Source: Palsa-343 sp036269135 (lineage in GTDB: Bacteria > Acidobacteriota > Terriglobia > Terriglobales > Acidobacteriaceae). Taken from it: a DNA stretch of 64,000 bases. Positions 1 through 8,253 of this stretch are shown in pieces. The notes below the pieces were generated by a model. That model saw nothing but the letters and a program-made list of their open reading frames with translations, ran no database searches and was not told the DNA's origin. How positions within the stretch are numbered: position 1 is the stretch's first letter; every line of letters begins with the position of its first letter. The stretch is from assembly GCA_036269135.1 (NCBI GenBank), contig DATASQ010000053.1, positions 124,001 through 188,000 on the forward strand. The letters are read 5' to 3'. The position numbers and the translations under genes are program-made.

Positions 1-1184
1 GCGCGCTGGTCGCGATTGAGGTGGCGATGTCGCTGACGCTACTGGTGGCCTGCGGGCTGCTGCTGCGGACGATCTATACGCTGCGCCACGTGCCGCTCGG
101 ATACAGGACCGATCACATCGTGGTGGCGAATCTGTCGATCCCAACCTATCGCTACGCCGACAATAACGTGGTGACGAGCCTGTATCAGCCGCTGCTGGAA
201 CGGGTGCAGCAACTGCACGGGGTCCGGATGGCAGGCATGATGAGCGAAGTGCCGCTGGGGCAGACCTTCAATATCATGCTGTCCCTGCGCCTGAATGGGC
301 AGATGATTACGGCGGGGCTCAAGCCGGTGTCGCCGCAGATTCAGTCGATCTTCGGCATGAAGATGCTGGCCGGGCGTTTCTACAATGCCGAGGACACACC
401 AAACTCAGCGCCCGTGGTGGTGGTGAACGAGGCCTTTGCGCGGGAGTTCGCGCCCAACCAGCACGATCCGCGGTCGGTGGTCGGGATGGGATTGTGGAGC
501 GTGCAGAAGGGTGCGCCCAAGGCACGGGTGATTGGAGTGCTGGACGACGAGCGGCAGGTGCGGGTCGATCGGCCGTCGCAGCCGGAGGTGGACCCGTGCC
601 TCTGCCAGCTCAAGCCGAATACCATGAGTTATCAACCGTCGACGATTGCAATGGATCTGGCGGTGCGCACGAACCGGCCCACAGCCGAGATGATCCCGGA
701 GATTCGCGCGGTGCTGAAACAGGCCAGCCCGGAGCTGGCGAACTCGACGTTTTCGACGATGGACCAGATTGTCGAAGACTCGTTCGGGAGCCAGCGGCTG
801 GCAGCGCACCTGCTGGAGATCTTTGGCGGATCGGCGCTGCTGTTGTGCGTGGCGGGGCTGTATGGACTGCTGGCCTACGTAGTTTCACAGCGCACACGCG
901 AGCTGGGACTGCGCATCGCGCTGGGTGCGCAGCGAGCGGATTTGTCGTGGCTGGTCCTTCGCCAGGCAGGCGGAATGCTGCTGATCGGTGTAGCGGTGGG
1001 CGCGGGACTGGCGTGGGCGTCGGCGCGGCTGGTGCGGGGATTCCTCTACGGAGTGCAGGCGCATGACGGCTGGACGCTGGCCGGGGCGGCGGTGCTGCTG
1101 TTCCTGAGCGGCATGCTGGCAGCGTATGTTCCCGCGCGGCGCGCGGCGAATGTGGATCCGATGGAGGCGCTGAGAGCCGAGTAG
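1..1184 (+). CDS. ADOP-type ABC transporter permease, C-terminal part (5' partial)
   Basis: The reading frame is open from base 3, so the gene begins before the window; a GTG at 21 is internal. The visible part starts inside a transmembrane helix (ALVAIEVAMSLTLLVACG), is followed by a large extracytoplasmic domain of about 240 residues, and ends with three hydrophobic segments and the FtsX-like signature region (SQRTRELGLRIALGAQ) and a closing PARRAANVDPMEALRAE. This is the second half of the MacB/FtsX permease fold as found in the acidobacterial duplicated orphan permeases, which lack a dedicated ATPase neighbour. The substrate is unknown; the family is linked to export of peptides or lipids by homology only. 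The family is sure, the role is not. Confidence 0.88.
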   Translation, partial: ALVAIEVAMSLTLLVACGLLLRTIYTLRHVPLGYRTDHIVVANLSIPTYRYADNNVVTSLYQPLLERVQQLHGVRMAGMMSEVPLGQTFNIMLSLRLNGQMITAGLKPVSPQIQSIFGMKMLAGRFYNAEDTPNSAPVVVVNEAFAREFAPNQHDPRSVVGMGLWSVQKGAPKARVIGVLDDERQVRVDRPSQPEVDPCLCQLKPNTMSYQPSTIAMDLAVRTNRPTAEMIPEIRAVLKQASPELANSTFSTMDQIVEDSFGSQRLAAHLLEIFGGSALLLCVAGLYGLLAYVVSQRTRELGLRIALGAQRADLSWLVLRQAGGMLLIGVAVGAGLAWASARLVRGFLYGVQAHDGWTLAGAAVLLFLSGMLAAYVPARRAANVDPMEALRAE

Positions 1185-1185
1185 G

Positions 1186-1210
1186 ACAGGTTGCGGGTTA
1201 CAGGTTACAG
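1186..1210. repeat. Heptanucleotide repeat ACAGGTT (short copy)
   Basis: Directly after the permease stop codon the sequence reads ACAGGTT, GCGGGTT, ACAGGTT, ACAG, a 7-base period. The same heptamer (and its variant ACAGGGC) recurs at 24812-24871 and 44102-44132. This copy lies between the convergent 3' ends of the permease and fucP-like genes. Confidence 0.7.
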
Positions 1211-1241
1211 AAGACCCGGGCCGCGGCGGCTGCCATACATC

Positions 1242-2537
1242 TCAGCCAGCTTCAGCAGCAAGGGTGGGCGTGTGGCTGGGGCGGTAGCCGCTGAGTCCAA
1301 AGTAGAGAACGAAGCAGTAGCAGACGAGCGGGACGAAGAACGCCATCTGGATATTGCTCGCGTCCGAGATGCGGCCCATGATGGCCGGGCAGACGGCTCC
1401 GCCAATGATGGCCATGACCAGCAGCGATGACCCCTTGTGCGTGGCCGGCCCGAGGTGGCGGATGCTGAGCGCGAAGATGGTCGGGAACATGATGGAGTGG
1501 AAGAAGCCGAGCAGCACGATGCCCACCAGCGCTGCAGGGCCGCGCGAGGTGAGGACGAGCGCGACCGACGCCAGCGATCCGACAGCAAACGCGGCGAGCA
1601 TATGGGCGGGCGCGATGCGGCGCATGAGGGCCGATCCGCCGAAGCGCCCAATCATGAAGGCGAGCAGGTGCAGCTTGAGGTAGTTCGCGGCCTGGACGTC
1701 CGTGGTGCCGGGGTGCGCGAACTCCACGAAGCGGATGACGAAGCTGGCGACGCCCACCTGCGCGCCCACGTAGAAAAATTGCGCGGCCACGCCTTTGATC
1801 AGGTGCGGAAAATGCAGCGCGTCGTGCGCCCCGGCGGTATTGCCGTCCGCGGATTCGACGGAGATGCGGGGCAGATGCGCAAGCGCGATGATCCCCGCCA
1901 TTCCCAGAAAAATGCAGACGATGATGAGATACGGCAGGCGCACAATAGCGACCTCGGCCGCCGCGGGATTACCGCTGCCGGCGAACTCGTGCGCGCGCGC
2001 CAGGATGAGCGCCGATCCAAAGACGGGCGTGAGCACGGCGCCCAGCGCGTTGAAGGATTGCGCCAGGTTGAGTCGCTGTTCAGCGGTCTGCGGCGGACCA
2101 AGGAAAGTGACATAAGGATTCGCGGAGACCTCGAGGAAGGACTGCCCGCAGGCCATGATGAAGAGCCCGATGAGAAAGGCATAGTAAACGTGGATGTAGG
2201 CGGCAGGGATGAAGAGGAAGGCGCCGGCGGCACAGATGATGAGCCCCAGAACGATGCCGCGCTGGTAACCGAGGCGCTCGGCGATCTTGCCCGCGGGCCA
2301 TGCGCCAAGGAAGTATCCGCCGAAAAAGGCGACCTGAACGAAAGAAGATTGAAAGTCGGTCAGATGAAAGACGCGGTGCAGGTGCGGGATGAGGATGTCG
2401 TTGAGATTGACGCCGACAGCCCAGAGAAAAAAGAGCGTCGTGACCAGAATCAGCGGCACGATGTAGCGCGGCTCGGTGAGCGTGGCGCGAGCCGAGCCGG
2501 GAGCCGCGGGGGGAAGGGCCGCGGGGCGAGAGTCCAT
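1242..2537 (-). CDS. fucP: L-fucose:H+ symporter-like MFS permease
   Basis: A 431-residue inner-membrane sugar transporter of the FucP branch of the major facilitator superfamily, which imports L-fucose (or a related sugar) with protons. About twelve hydrophobic helices are visible; the stretch LWAVGVNLNDILIPHL in the first helix and ANPYVTFLG after helix four are typical of FucP-like proteins. The ATG at 2537 is preceded by AGGGA and overlaps the stop of the FAA hydrolase gene by one base (TGATG), so the two are probably translationally coupled. An upstream extension of 32 codons inside the previous gene is not needed. With the fuconate dehydratase, hydrolase and SDR beside it, fucose or a fucose-like 6-deoxy sugar is the likely substrate; the substrate itself is inferred. 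Confidence 0.88.
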   Translation of the reverse strand: MDSRPAALPPAAPGSARATLTEPRYIVPLILVTTLFFLWAVGVNLNDILIPHLHRVFHLTDFQSSFVQVAFFGGYFLGAWPAGKIAERLGYQRGIVLGLIICAAGAFLFIPAAYIHVYYAFLIGLFIMACGQSFLEVSANPYVTFLGPPQTAEQRLNLAQSFNALGAVLTPVFGSALILARAHEFAGSGNPAAAEVAIVRLPYLIIVCIFLGMAGIIALAHLPRISVESADGNTAGAHDALHFPHLIKGVAAQFFYVGAQVGVASFVIRFVEFAHPGTTDVQAANYLKLHLLAFMIGRFGGSALMRRIAPAHMLAAFAVGSLASVALVLTSRGPAALVGIVLLGFFHSIMFPTIFALSIRHLGPATHKGSSLLVMAIIGGAVCPAIMGRISDASNIQMAFFVPLVCYCFVLYFGLSGYRPSHTPTLAAEAG

Positions 2538-3400
2538 CAATTCCCTGCCCCACCGGGCTCTGCCTCGACTGGATTGATGAGCTGGCCCAGGCCTTCGACT
2601 TCCGCGGTCATGGTCTCGCCGGGCTGCAGCCACCGCTTTGGCGTACGGCCCAGTCCAACGCCGGCCGGCGTGCCGGTGCTGATGATGTCGCCGGGTTCGA
2701 GCGGCGTGATCGAGGAGAGGTACGCGATCAATTCCGGAGCCTTAAAGATCAGCTCGCGCGTATTGGAGTGCTGCAGGACTTCGCCGCCGATGGAGAGGCG
2801 GATGTCGAGCGCGTGCGGGTCGGGAATTTCATCCTGGCTGACGATGGCGGGGCCAATGGGACAGAAGGTGTCGAAGCTCTTGCCCAGGGTCCACTGCGAA
2901 GTGGCGAGCTGCACATCGCGCGCGCTCACGTCGTTGAGGATGGTGTAGCCGAAGACATGCTCGCGCCATTTCTCCCTGGGAATATCGCGTCCGGCTTTCC
3001 CGATGACGATCGCCAATTCGACTTCGTAGTCGGGCTGCTGCGTCATTGCGGGGATGCGGACGGTTTCTTCGGGGCCGATGACGGCGGAGGGCAGCTTGAG
3101 GAAGATGGTGGGGACTTTCGGGATCTCCATCTTCGCCTCGATCGCGTGGTCGCGATAGTTGAGGCCGACGCAGAAGATGCGCGGCGGCCGCGGAATGGGC
3201 GTGAGCAGGCGCACGCCGCTGCGGGCAATGCGCGACGTCTCCGGCATCTCGAGGGCCTGACGAAGGGCGACGGGCCCGACGGCGATCGAGCTGACCGTAT
3301 CGGGAACACCGAGCGGCGTGAGGTCCAGGATTTCGTCCCCGACCAGCAGGCCGGGGCGCGCGGTGGGATCGGAAAAGAAGGCGAACGAGATCAGCTTCAT
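2537..3400 (-). CDS. FAA-family hydrolase, probable 2,4-diketo-3-deoxy-L-fuconate hydrolase
   Basis: A 287-residue fumarylacetoacetate-hydrolase-family enzyme. The family signature region (FCVGLNYRDHAIE), the metal-binding acidic motif DYEVELAIVIGK and the NDVSARD segment are present. In the non-phosphorylative L-fucose pathway this family splits 2,4-diketo-3-deoxy-L-fuconate to pyruvate and L-lactate. The neighbours (fuconate dehydratase upstream, fucP-like gene downstream) support that assignment over a general 2-hydroxyhepta-2,4-diene-1,7-dioate isomerase. The ATG at 3400 overlaps the dehydratase stop as ATGA, a sign of coupled translation. A longer frame reaching 3628 lies inside the dehydratase gene and is rejected. 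Family certain, exact substrate inferred from context. Confidence 0.85.
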   Translation of the reverse strand: MKLISFAFFSDPTARPGLLVGDEILDLTPLGVPDTVSSIAVGPVALRQALEMPETSRIARSGVRLLTPIPRPPRIFCVGLNYRDHAIEAKMEIPKVPTIFLKLPSAVIGPEETVRIPAMTQQPDYEVELAIVIGKAGRDIPREKWREHVFGYTILNDVSARDVQLATSQWTLGKSFDTFCPIGPAIVSQDEIPDPHALDIRLSIGGEVLQHSNTRELIFKAPELIAYLSSITPLEPGDIISTGTPAGVGLGRTPKRWLQPGETMTAEVEGLGQLINPVEAEPGGAGN

Positions 3401-4698
3401 GCATTTCTCCAGATGCAGCCGTCGGGATAGCTGTAGTCGCGCAGCGTATCCGGGAAAATCTCGGCGCTGTACCCAGGCTTGGAGGGAAGACGGTACCGCC
3501 CCTGTTCCACGCGGACGGGATCCACGAAGTGCTCGTGCAGGTGGTCGACAAACTCGACCACGCGATTGTCCAGCGTTGCCGAGACGCGCAGGTAGTCGAA
3601 GGCGGCGAGGTGCTGCACGTATTCGCACAGGCCCACGCCGCCGGCATGCGGGCAGACCGGGATGCCGAACTTTGCGGCAAGCAGGATGACGGCCAGATTC
3701 TCGTTCACCCCCGCGAGGCGGCAGCTGTCAATCTGGCAAACGTCGATAGCCTCGGCCTGCATGAATTGCTTGAACAGGACGCGATTCGCGCAATGCTCGC
3801 CGGTCGCGATGCGCACGCCGGGCACTTCGCGGCGGATGCGCGCATGGCCGAGGATGTCGTCCGGGCTGGTGGGTTCTTCCATCCACCAGGGATTGAAGGG
3901 CTCAAGCTCGCGGGTGCGCTGGATGGCTTCTTCAACGCCCCACTTCTGGTTGGCGTCCATCATGAGAAAACGGGCGTCACCAATCTTCGAGCGGAGGATC
4001 TGCGCACGGCGACGGTCGTCGTCCGGATCGCCGCCAACTTTGAGTTTGAAATGCGTAAATCCGGCGGCGAGCGCTTCGTCGCACAGGCGCGCAATCTTTT
4101 CGTCGCTGAAGCCGATCCAGCCGGCGGAAGTGGTGTAGGCGGGCAGGCCCTGCGTGCGCAACACGTCGAGCCGCTCGTCGATGCCGGCGCGCCGCTCCTC
4201 GAGCAGTGCGACGGCCTCTTCGCGGTTAAGCGCGTCGGTGATGTAGTGGAAGTCGATAATGCCGGCGATGCGCTCGGGCTCCATCTCGGCCAGCAGCAGC
4301 CAGAGCGGCTTCTTTTCCACGCGAGCATAGAGATCCCAGACGGCATTGATGAGCGCCGCCGTGGCGAGGTGGATCACGCCCTTTTCCGGCCCGAGCCAGC
4401 GGAACTGGGTGTCGCCGGTCAGCTCGCGGCTGAAGGCACAGAAGTCGTCAGTGATCGAAGAGAGCGTGCGGCCCTGCACGCGGCGCGACAGATAGCGCAG
4501 CGCCTCGCAGCAGAGTTCTGTACCGCGGCCCAGGGTGAAGGTGAGGCCGTAGCCGAACAGATCCTGGTTGGTCTCGAGGATGCAGTACGCGGCGGAATAG
4601 TCAGGGTCCTTATTGACGGCGTCGGAGCCGATGCTTTCGCGCGAGGTGGGGAAACGCAGATCGATGACGCGAACGCCGGTGATACGCAGGTCATTCAA
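3397..4698 (-). CDS. L-fuconate dehydratase (enolase superfamily)
   Basis: A 433-residue mandelate-racemase/enolase superfamily enzyme that removes water from L-fuconate to give 2-keto-3-deoxy-L-fuconate. The N-terminal VIDLRFPTSRESIGSD and DPDYSAAYCILET match known L-fuconate dehydratases. Catalytic and metal residues can be placed: K218 and K220 (FKLKVGG), D248 (MMDAN), E274 (MEEPTSPDD), E301 (ATGEH), D324 (CQIDSC) and H351 (CPHAGG). The start chosen is TTG at 4698, because GGAGGA lies 9 bases upstream and the family N-terminus begins here; longer in-frame starts up to 4944 would run into the divergent SDR gene. First gene of a minus-strand operon with the hydrolase and fucP-like gene. Confidence 0.9.
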   Translation of the reverse strand: MNDLRITGVRVIDLRFPTSRESIGSDAVNKDPDYSAAYCILETNQDLFGYGLTFTLGRGTELCCEALRYLSRRVQGRTLSSITDDFCAFSRELTGDTQFRWLGPEKGVIHLATAALINAVWDLYARVEKKPLWLLLAEMEPERIAGIIDFHYITDALNREEAVALLEERRAGIDERLDVLRTQGLPAYTTSAGWIGFSDEKIARLCDEALAAGFTHFKLKVGGDPDDDRRRAQILRSKIGDARFLMMDANQKWGVEEAIQRTRELEPFNPWWMEEPTSPDDILGHARIRREVPGVRIATGEHCANRVLFKQFMQAEAIDVCQIDSCRLAGVNENLAVILLAAKFGIPVCPHAGGVGLCEYVQHLAAFDYLRVSATLDNRVVEFVDHLHEHFVDPVRVEQGRYRLPSKPGYSAEIFPDTLRDYSYPDGCIWRNA

Positions 4699-4882
4699 CG
4701 GGAACAGTCCTCCTCCGAGAATCAGGATAGCCGGGGCGACGTCGCTGCGCCGCGCAGCTTTGGATTTTCCAGGGGCGAACCTGCGGCATGCCGGCGCGAT
4801 GAATGGCGTCGCCCGGGTCGGGAGACTAAGATGACTGCTTTGGTGCGTCCTGTGGGAGTGCACCGGTAAAGGCGGCACGGGC

Positions 4883-5665
4883 ATGGCAGGCGATGGAAAA
4901 CTGAGCGGCCGAAAGGCCGTGATCACGGGCGGCGCCAGCGGCATTGGCCTCGCGATTGCGAAGGCATTCGCGCGAGAGGGGGCGCCGGTTCACCTCCTGG
5001 ACGTGAATCAATCGGCTCTGCAAGCGGCGGCGCAGGCGATTCAGGCAGCGGGCGACTCGGCCGAAGCCCACGTGTGTGACGTCTCGGATGCGGCGAGCGT
5101 ACGCGAGACATTCGAGTCGATTTTCGCGCGCGGCCGGGTGCAGATCCTCGTCAACAGTGCAGGCGTGGCCCACGTGGGCACGGTGGCTTCGACGAGCGAA
5201 GAGGATTTCGACCGGCTGATGCGCGTCAACGTGCGCGGCGTTTATCTCTGCACGCGGGCGGTGGTCGAACGCATGAAGGCTCACAGCGGCGGCGTGATCC
5301 TGAATATGGCGTCGATTGCCGCCACCGCGGGCCTGCCGGACCGCTTTGCCTACTCGACAACCAAGGGCGCGGTGCTGGCGATGACCTTTTCCATTGCGCG
5401 GGACTATCTCAGGGACAACATCCGCTGCAACGCGATTTCGCCGGCGCGCGTGCACACGCCGTTCGTCGATGGATTCGTGGCAAAGAACTATCCGGGGCGC
5501 GAGAAGGAAATGATGGAGGTCCTCGGCCAGGCGCAGCCGATTGGGCGGATGGCGGAGCCGGAGGAAGTCGCCAACCTGGCGGTGTGGCTCTGCTCGGACG
5601 AGGCCAGCTTCATCACTGGGGGAAATTACCCGCTCGATGGCGGATTTGTGAACTTGCGCGGCTGA
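4883..5665 (+). CDS. SDR-family dehydrogenase of the L-fucose pathway
   Basis: A 260-residue classical short-chain dehydrogenase. The nucleotide-binding motif TGGASGIG is at residues 15-22, an acidic D40 ends beta-strand 2 (suggesting NAD+ preference), the catalytic serine is near S144 and the YxxxK pair is Y157/K161. It is divergent from the fuconate dehydratase across a 184-base promoter region. In this pathway two oxidation steps use SDR enzymes: L-fucose to fuconolactone, and 2-keto-3-deoxy-L-fuconate to the 2,4-diketo acid. Only one SDR is present here, so either step is possible; the second is favoured because the partner hydrolase acts on its product. ATG at 4883 is preceded by a purine-rich AAAGGCGG. 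Confidence 0.82.
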   Translation: MAGDGKLSGRKAVITGGASGIGLAIAKAFAREGAPVHLLDVNQSALQAAAQAIQAAGDSAEAHVCDVSDAASVRETFESIFARGRVQILVNSAGVAHVGTVASTSEEDFDRLMRVNVRGVYLCTRAVVERMKAHSGGVILNMASIAATAGLPDRFAYSTTKGAVLAMTFSIARDYLRDNIRCNAISPARVHTPFVDGFVAKNYPGREKEMMEVLGQAQPIGRMAEPEEVANLAVWLCSDEASFITGGNYPLDGGFVNLRG

Positions 5666-5689
5666 GGCGCATCCAAATCTGTCGAGAGC

Positions 5690-7012
5690 ATGAGCGCGAC
5701 GAAAAAAGCGGCGGACCCCGTCGAGGTGCTCCGGATCGACGGGCGCGAGGTGCGGGTCACGCATCCCGACAAGCTGTACTTCTCAAAACAAACGCGACTC
5801 ACCAAGCTGGATCTCGTGCGGTACTACCTCGCCGTCGCGCCAGGAGCGCTGCAGGGCATTCGCGACCGGCCGCTGGTGCTGAAGCGCTTTGTGAACGGCG
5901 CGGAAGCCGAGGCCTTCTACCAAAAGCGCGCGCCGGCGGACCGGCCGGAGTGGCTACGGACCGTGACCCTGGCCTTCCCTTCCGGGCGCACCGCCGAGGA
6001 GCTGGTGGTGGACAACGCGGCGGGGCTGGCGTGGATCGTCAACCTCGGCTGCCTGGAGCTGCATCCCCATCCGGTGCGTTCCGCGGATCTCGACCATCCC
6101 GACGAGATGCGCGTGGATCTGGATCCCGGCCCGGGTGTGGGTTGGGCGGATGTGCAGCGTGTGGCTCTCGAAGTCCGCGCGGTGCTGGATGACGCCGGGC
6201 TGCGCGCATGGCCGAAGACCAGCGGCTCGCGCGGCATGCACATCCTGGTGCGCCTTTCGCCACGATGGAGTTTTACGGAGGTGCGGCGGGCGGCGCTGGC
6301 CCTGGCGCGGGCCGTCGAGCGGCGCGTCCCTGCGCTGGCGACCTCGCAGTGGTGGAAGGAAGAACGGCACGGCGTTTTTCTCGACTACAACCAGAACGCC
6401 AAAGATCGCACCACGGCTTCGGCGTATTCGGTGCGGCCGGTGCCGGATGCGCGGGTGTCGGCGCCGCTCGCGTGGGATGAGGTGATGACCTGCGACCCGG
6501 CAGCCTTCACGGTGCTGACCATGCCGGAGAGGTTCGCGAAAGTCGGCGATCCCCATGCAGAGATGGATGCGGCTGCAGGTTCGCTGGAGCGACTGCTGGA
6601 GCTGGCCGCCAGGGATGAGGCCGAAGGGCTGGGCGATGCGCCGTGGCCCCCTCATTTCCGCAAGATGGACGGTGAGGCAGCGCGGGTAGCTCCATCGCGC
6701 GCGAAGAAGGCGGCAAAGCCTCGCGAGAAGATGCCGCTAATCACGGTGGCGAACTCGGCGAGCAAAGACGCGGCCCTCGCCGGTCTGGAGCGGTGGAAAG
6801 AGCGCCATGCGCAAGCGGCGCAGCGCCTGGCCGTCGATGACGTCCTGGTGGACTCAATGCGGGGGCGATCCTCCTCGTGGACGCGCATTCGCGTGAACCT
6901 GCGCCACCTCCCGGAGGCGCTGCGGCCGACGCAGGAGAAACCCGATCCCGACGATGGGCCTGGGTCGGCCGGAGCAGGAACACGTCCGCGGCGCGCCAGG
7001 AAAGCGGCGTAA
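5690..7012 (+). CDS. ligD: LigD-type DNA polymerase/primase domain protein
   Basis: A 440-residue protein whose first about 300 residues match the archaeo-eukaryotic-primase-like polymerase domain of bacterial DNA ligase D, used to fill gaps in non-homologous end joining. The catalytic metal-binding DxD is D143/D145 (RVDLDPG), and TSGSRGMHI and KDRTTASAYSVRP, both family motifs, follow. The C-terminal roughly 120 residues are basic and low in complexity, ending in RARKAA, with a short region (SSWTRIRVNL) seen in stand-alone acidobacterial versions. It stands alone rather than fused to ligase and nuclease domains; the ligase is encoded by the convergent gene 12 bases away. No Ku gene is visible. 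Confidence 0.9.
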   Translation: MSATKKAADPVEVLRIDGREVRVTHPDKLYFSKQTRLTKLDLVRYYLAVAPGALQGIRDRPLVLKRFVNGAEAEAFYQKRAPADRPEWLRTVTLAFPSGRTAEELVVDNAAGLAWIVNLGCLELHPHPVRSADLDHPDEMRVDLDPGPGVGWADVQRVALEVRAVLDDAGLRAWPKTSGSRGMHILVRLSPRWSFTEVRRAALALARAVERRVPALATSQWWKEERHGVFLDYNQNAKDRTTASAYSVRPVPDARVSAPLAWDEVMTCDPAAFTVLTMPERFAKVGDPHAEMDAAAGSLERLLELAARDEAEGLGDAPWPPHFRKMDGEAARVAPSRAKKAAKPREKMPLITVANSASKDAALAGLERWKERHAQAAQRLAVDDVLVDSMRGRSSSWTRIRVNLRHLPEALRPTQEKPDPDDGPGSAGAGTRPRRARKAA

Positions 7013-7023
7013 CCGGACGGCCT

Positions 7024-8112
7024 TCAGCCTGCGTGGGGGAAGATCGCCTTCAACTCCTGCGGCGGCACCACTTCCAGCTGCGCATAGGTACAGTCGCTGG
7101 GCTGTTTGTCTTCGCGCCAGCGGCGGAAGTGCGCCATATGGCGGAAGCGGCCGCTCTGCATATGCTCATAAGCGACCTCAACGACGAGTTCGGGGCGCAG
7201 CGGCTCCCAGGAGAGATCCTTCCCCTGGCTCCAGCGGCTCTGGCCGCCGGGCATCCGGTGCTCGCCGTCGCCTCCGTTCGCGCCGGAGTCGGCCCAATGC
7301 TTCCAGGGATGATGCGCGAGCGCGCTTTTTCGCCATGGCTCCAGGAATTGAACCAGCTCGCGGCGCTTTTCCGTTGTGAAGCTGGCGCACACGCCGACGT
7401 GCTGCAGAACGCCCGCGTCATCGTAAAGACCGAGCAGGAGTGAGCCGATGGCGGTGCCGTGGCTCGCCTTGTACCAGCGAAAACCGGCCACGACGCAGTC
7501 GCAATCGCGCTCATGCTTGATCTTGAGCATCACGCGCTTGTCCGGTTCGTAGACGCCGGCGAGCGGCTTGGCCACAACACCATCGAGACCCGCGCCCTCG
7601 AAGCGGCGAAACCAGTCGAGAGCGATGTTGCGGTCCTGAGTAGCCGGCGTCAGGTGGAGCGGGTCGCTCGCCGAGGCAAGGACTTTTTCCAGACGGGCCC
7701 GGCGCTTTTCGAAAGCTTCTCCGCGCAGGTCGTTCTTTCCTTCACAGAGCAGGTCAAAGAAGACAACCGAAGCCGGCGTTTGCTCGGAAAGCAGGCGTAC
7801 ACGCGAGGCGGCGGGATGAATGCGCAGTTGGAGCGCGTCGAAATCGAGACGGCCCTCCCGAGCGATGACGATTTCGCCGTCGAGCACGCAGCTGTCGGGC
7901 AGTTGATCGCGCAGGGGGTCCAGCAACTCCGGAAAATAGCGATTCAGCGACTTTTCGTCGCGGCTCTGCAGGAGAATCTCGTTGCCATCCCGGAAAACCA
8001 GCGTGCGAAAGCCGTCCCATTTGGGTTCGAAGAGGAACACGCCCTCCGGCGGCATCGCCTCCACGCGCTTGGCGAGCATCGGGAGGACGGGCGGATGGAC
8101 AGGGAGATTCAT
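7024..8112 (-). CDS. ATP-dependent DNA ligase (LigD/LigC ligase domain)
   Basis: A 362-residue ATP-dependent DNA ligase that seals nicks through an enzyme-AMP intermediate. The nucleotidyl-transfer lysine is K31 in the motif EPKWDGFR; LDGEIV (motif III region, near residues 77-82), FDLLC, DGVVAK (motif IV) and LKIK (motif V) follow. The C-terminal third is the OB-fold domain. This is the ligase module of LigD without polymerase or phosphoesterase domains, comparable to LigC. It converges with the stand-alone polymerase gene, so the two NHEJ activities are neighbours but not fused. The ATG at 8112 gives the standard MLAKR-containing N-terminus of the family. Confidence 0.92.
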   Translation of the reverse strand: MNLPVHPPVLPMLAKRVEAMPPEGVFLFEPKWDGFRTLVFRDGNEILLQSRDEKSLNRYFPELLDPLRDQLPDSCVLDGEIVIAREGRLDFDALQLRIHPAASRVRLLSEQTPASVVFFDLLCEGKNDLRGEAFEKRRARLEKVLASASDPLHLTPATQDRNIALDWFRRFEGAGLDGVVAKPLAGVYEPDKRVMLKIKHERDCDCVVAGFRWYKASHGTAIGSLLLGLYDDAGVLQHVGVCASFTTEKRRELVQFLEPWRKSALAHHPWKHWADSGANGGDGEHRMPGGQSRWSQGKDLSWEPLRPELVVEVAYEHMQSGRFRHMAHFRRWREDKQPSDCTYAQLEVVPPQELKAIFPHAG

Positions 8113-8253
8113 GACGGTGGGGTGCGGCGCCGCACTCAGGGATGGATGCGCCCGGAGCGCCGCGGGTTATTGCACCCTGAGCGTGAAGGTGGTTCTATGG
8201 GGTGCGCTTTTCAGCAGCGATCTTCCAGGATTTCTTTGTCGAAGAGATCCGCT

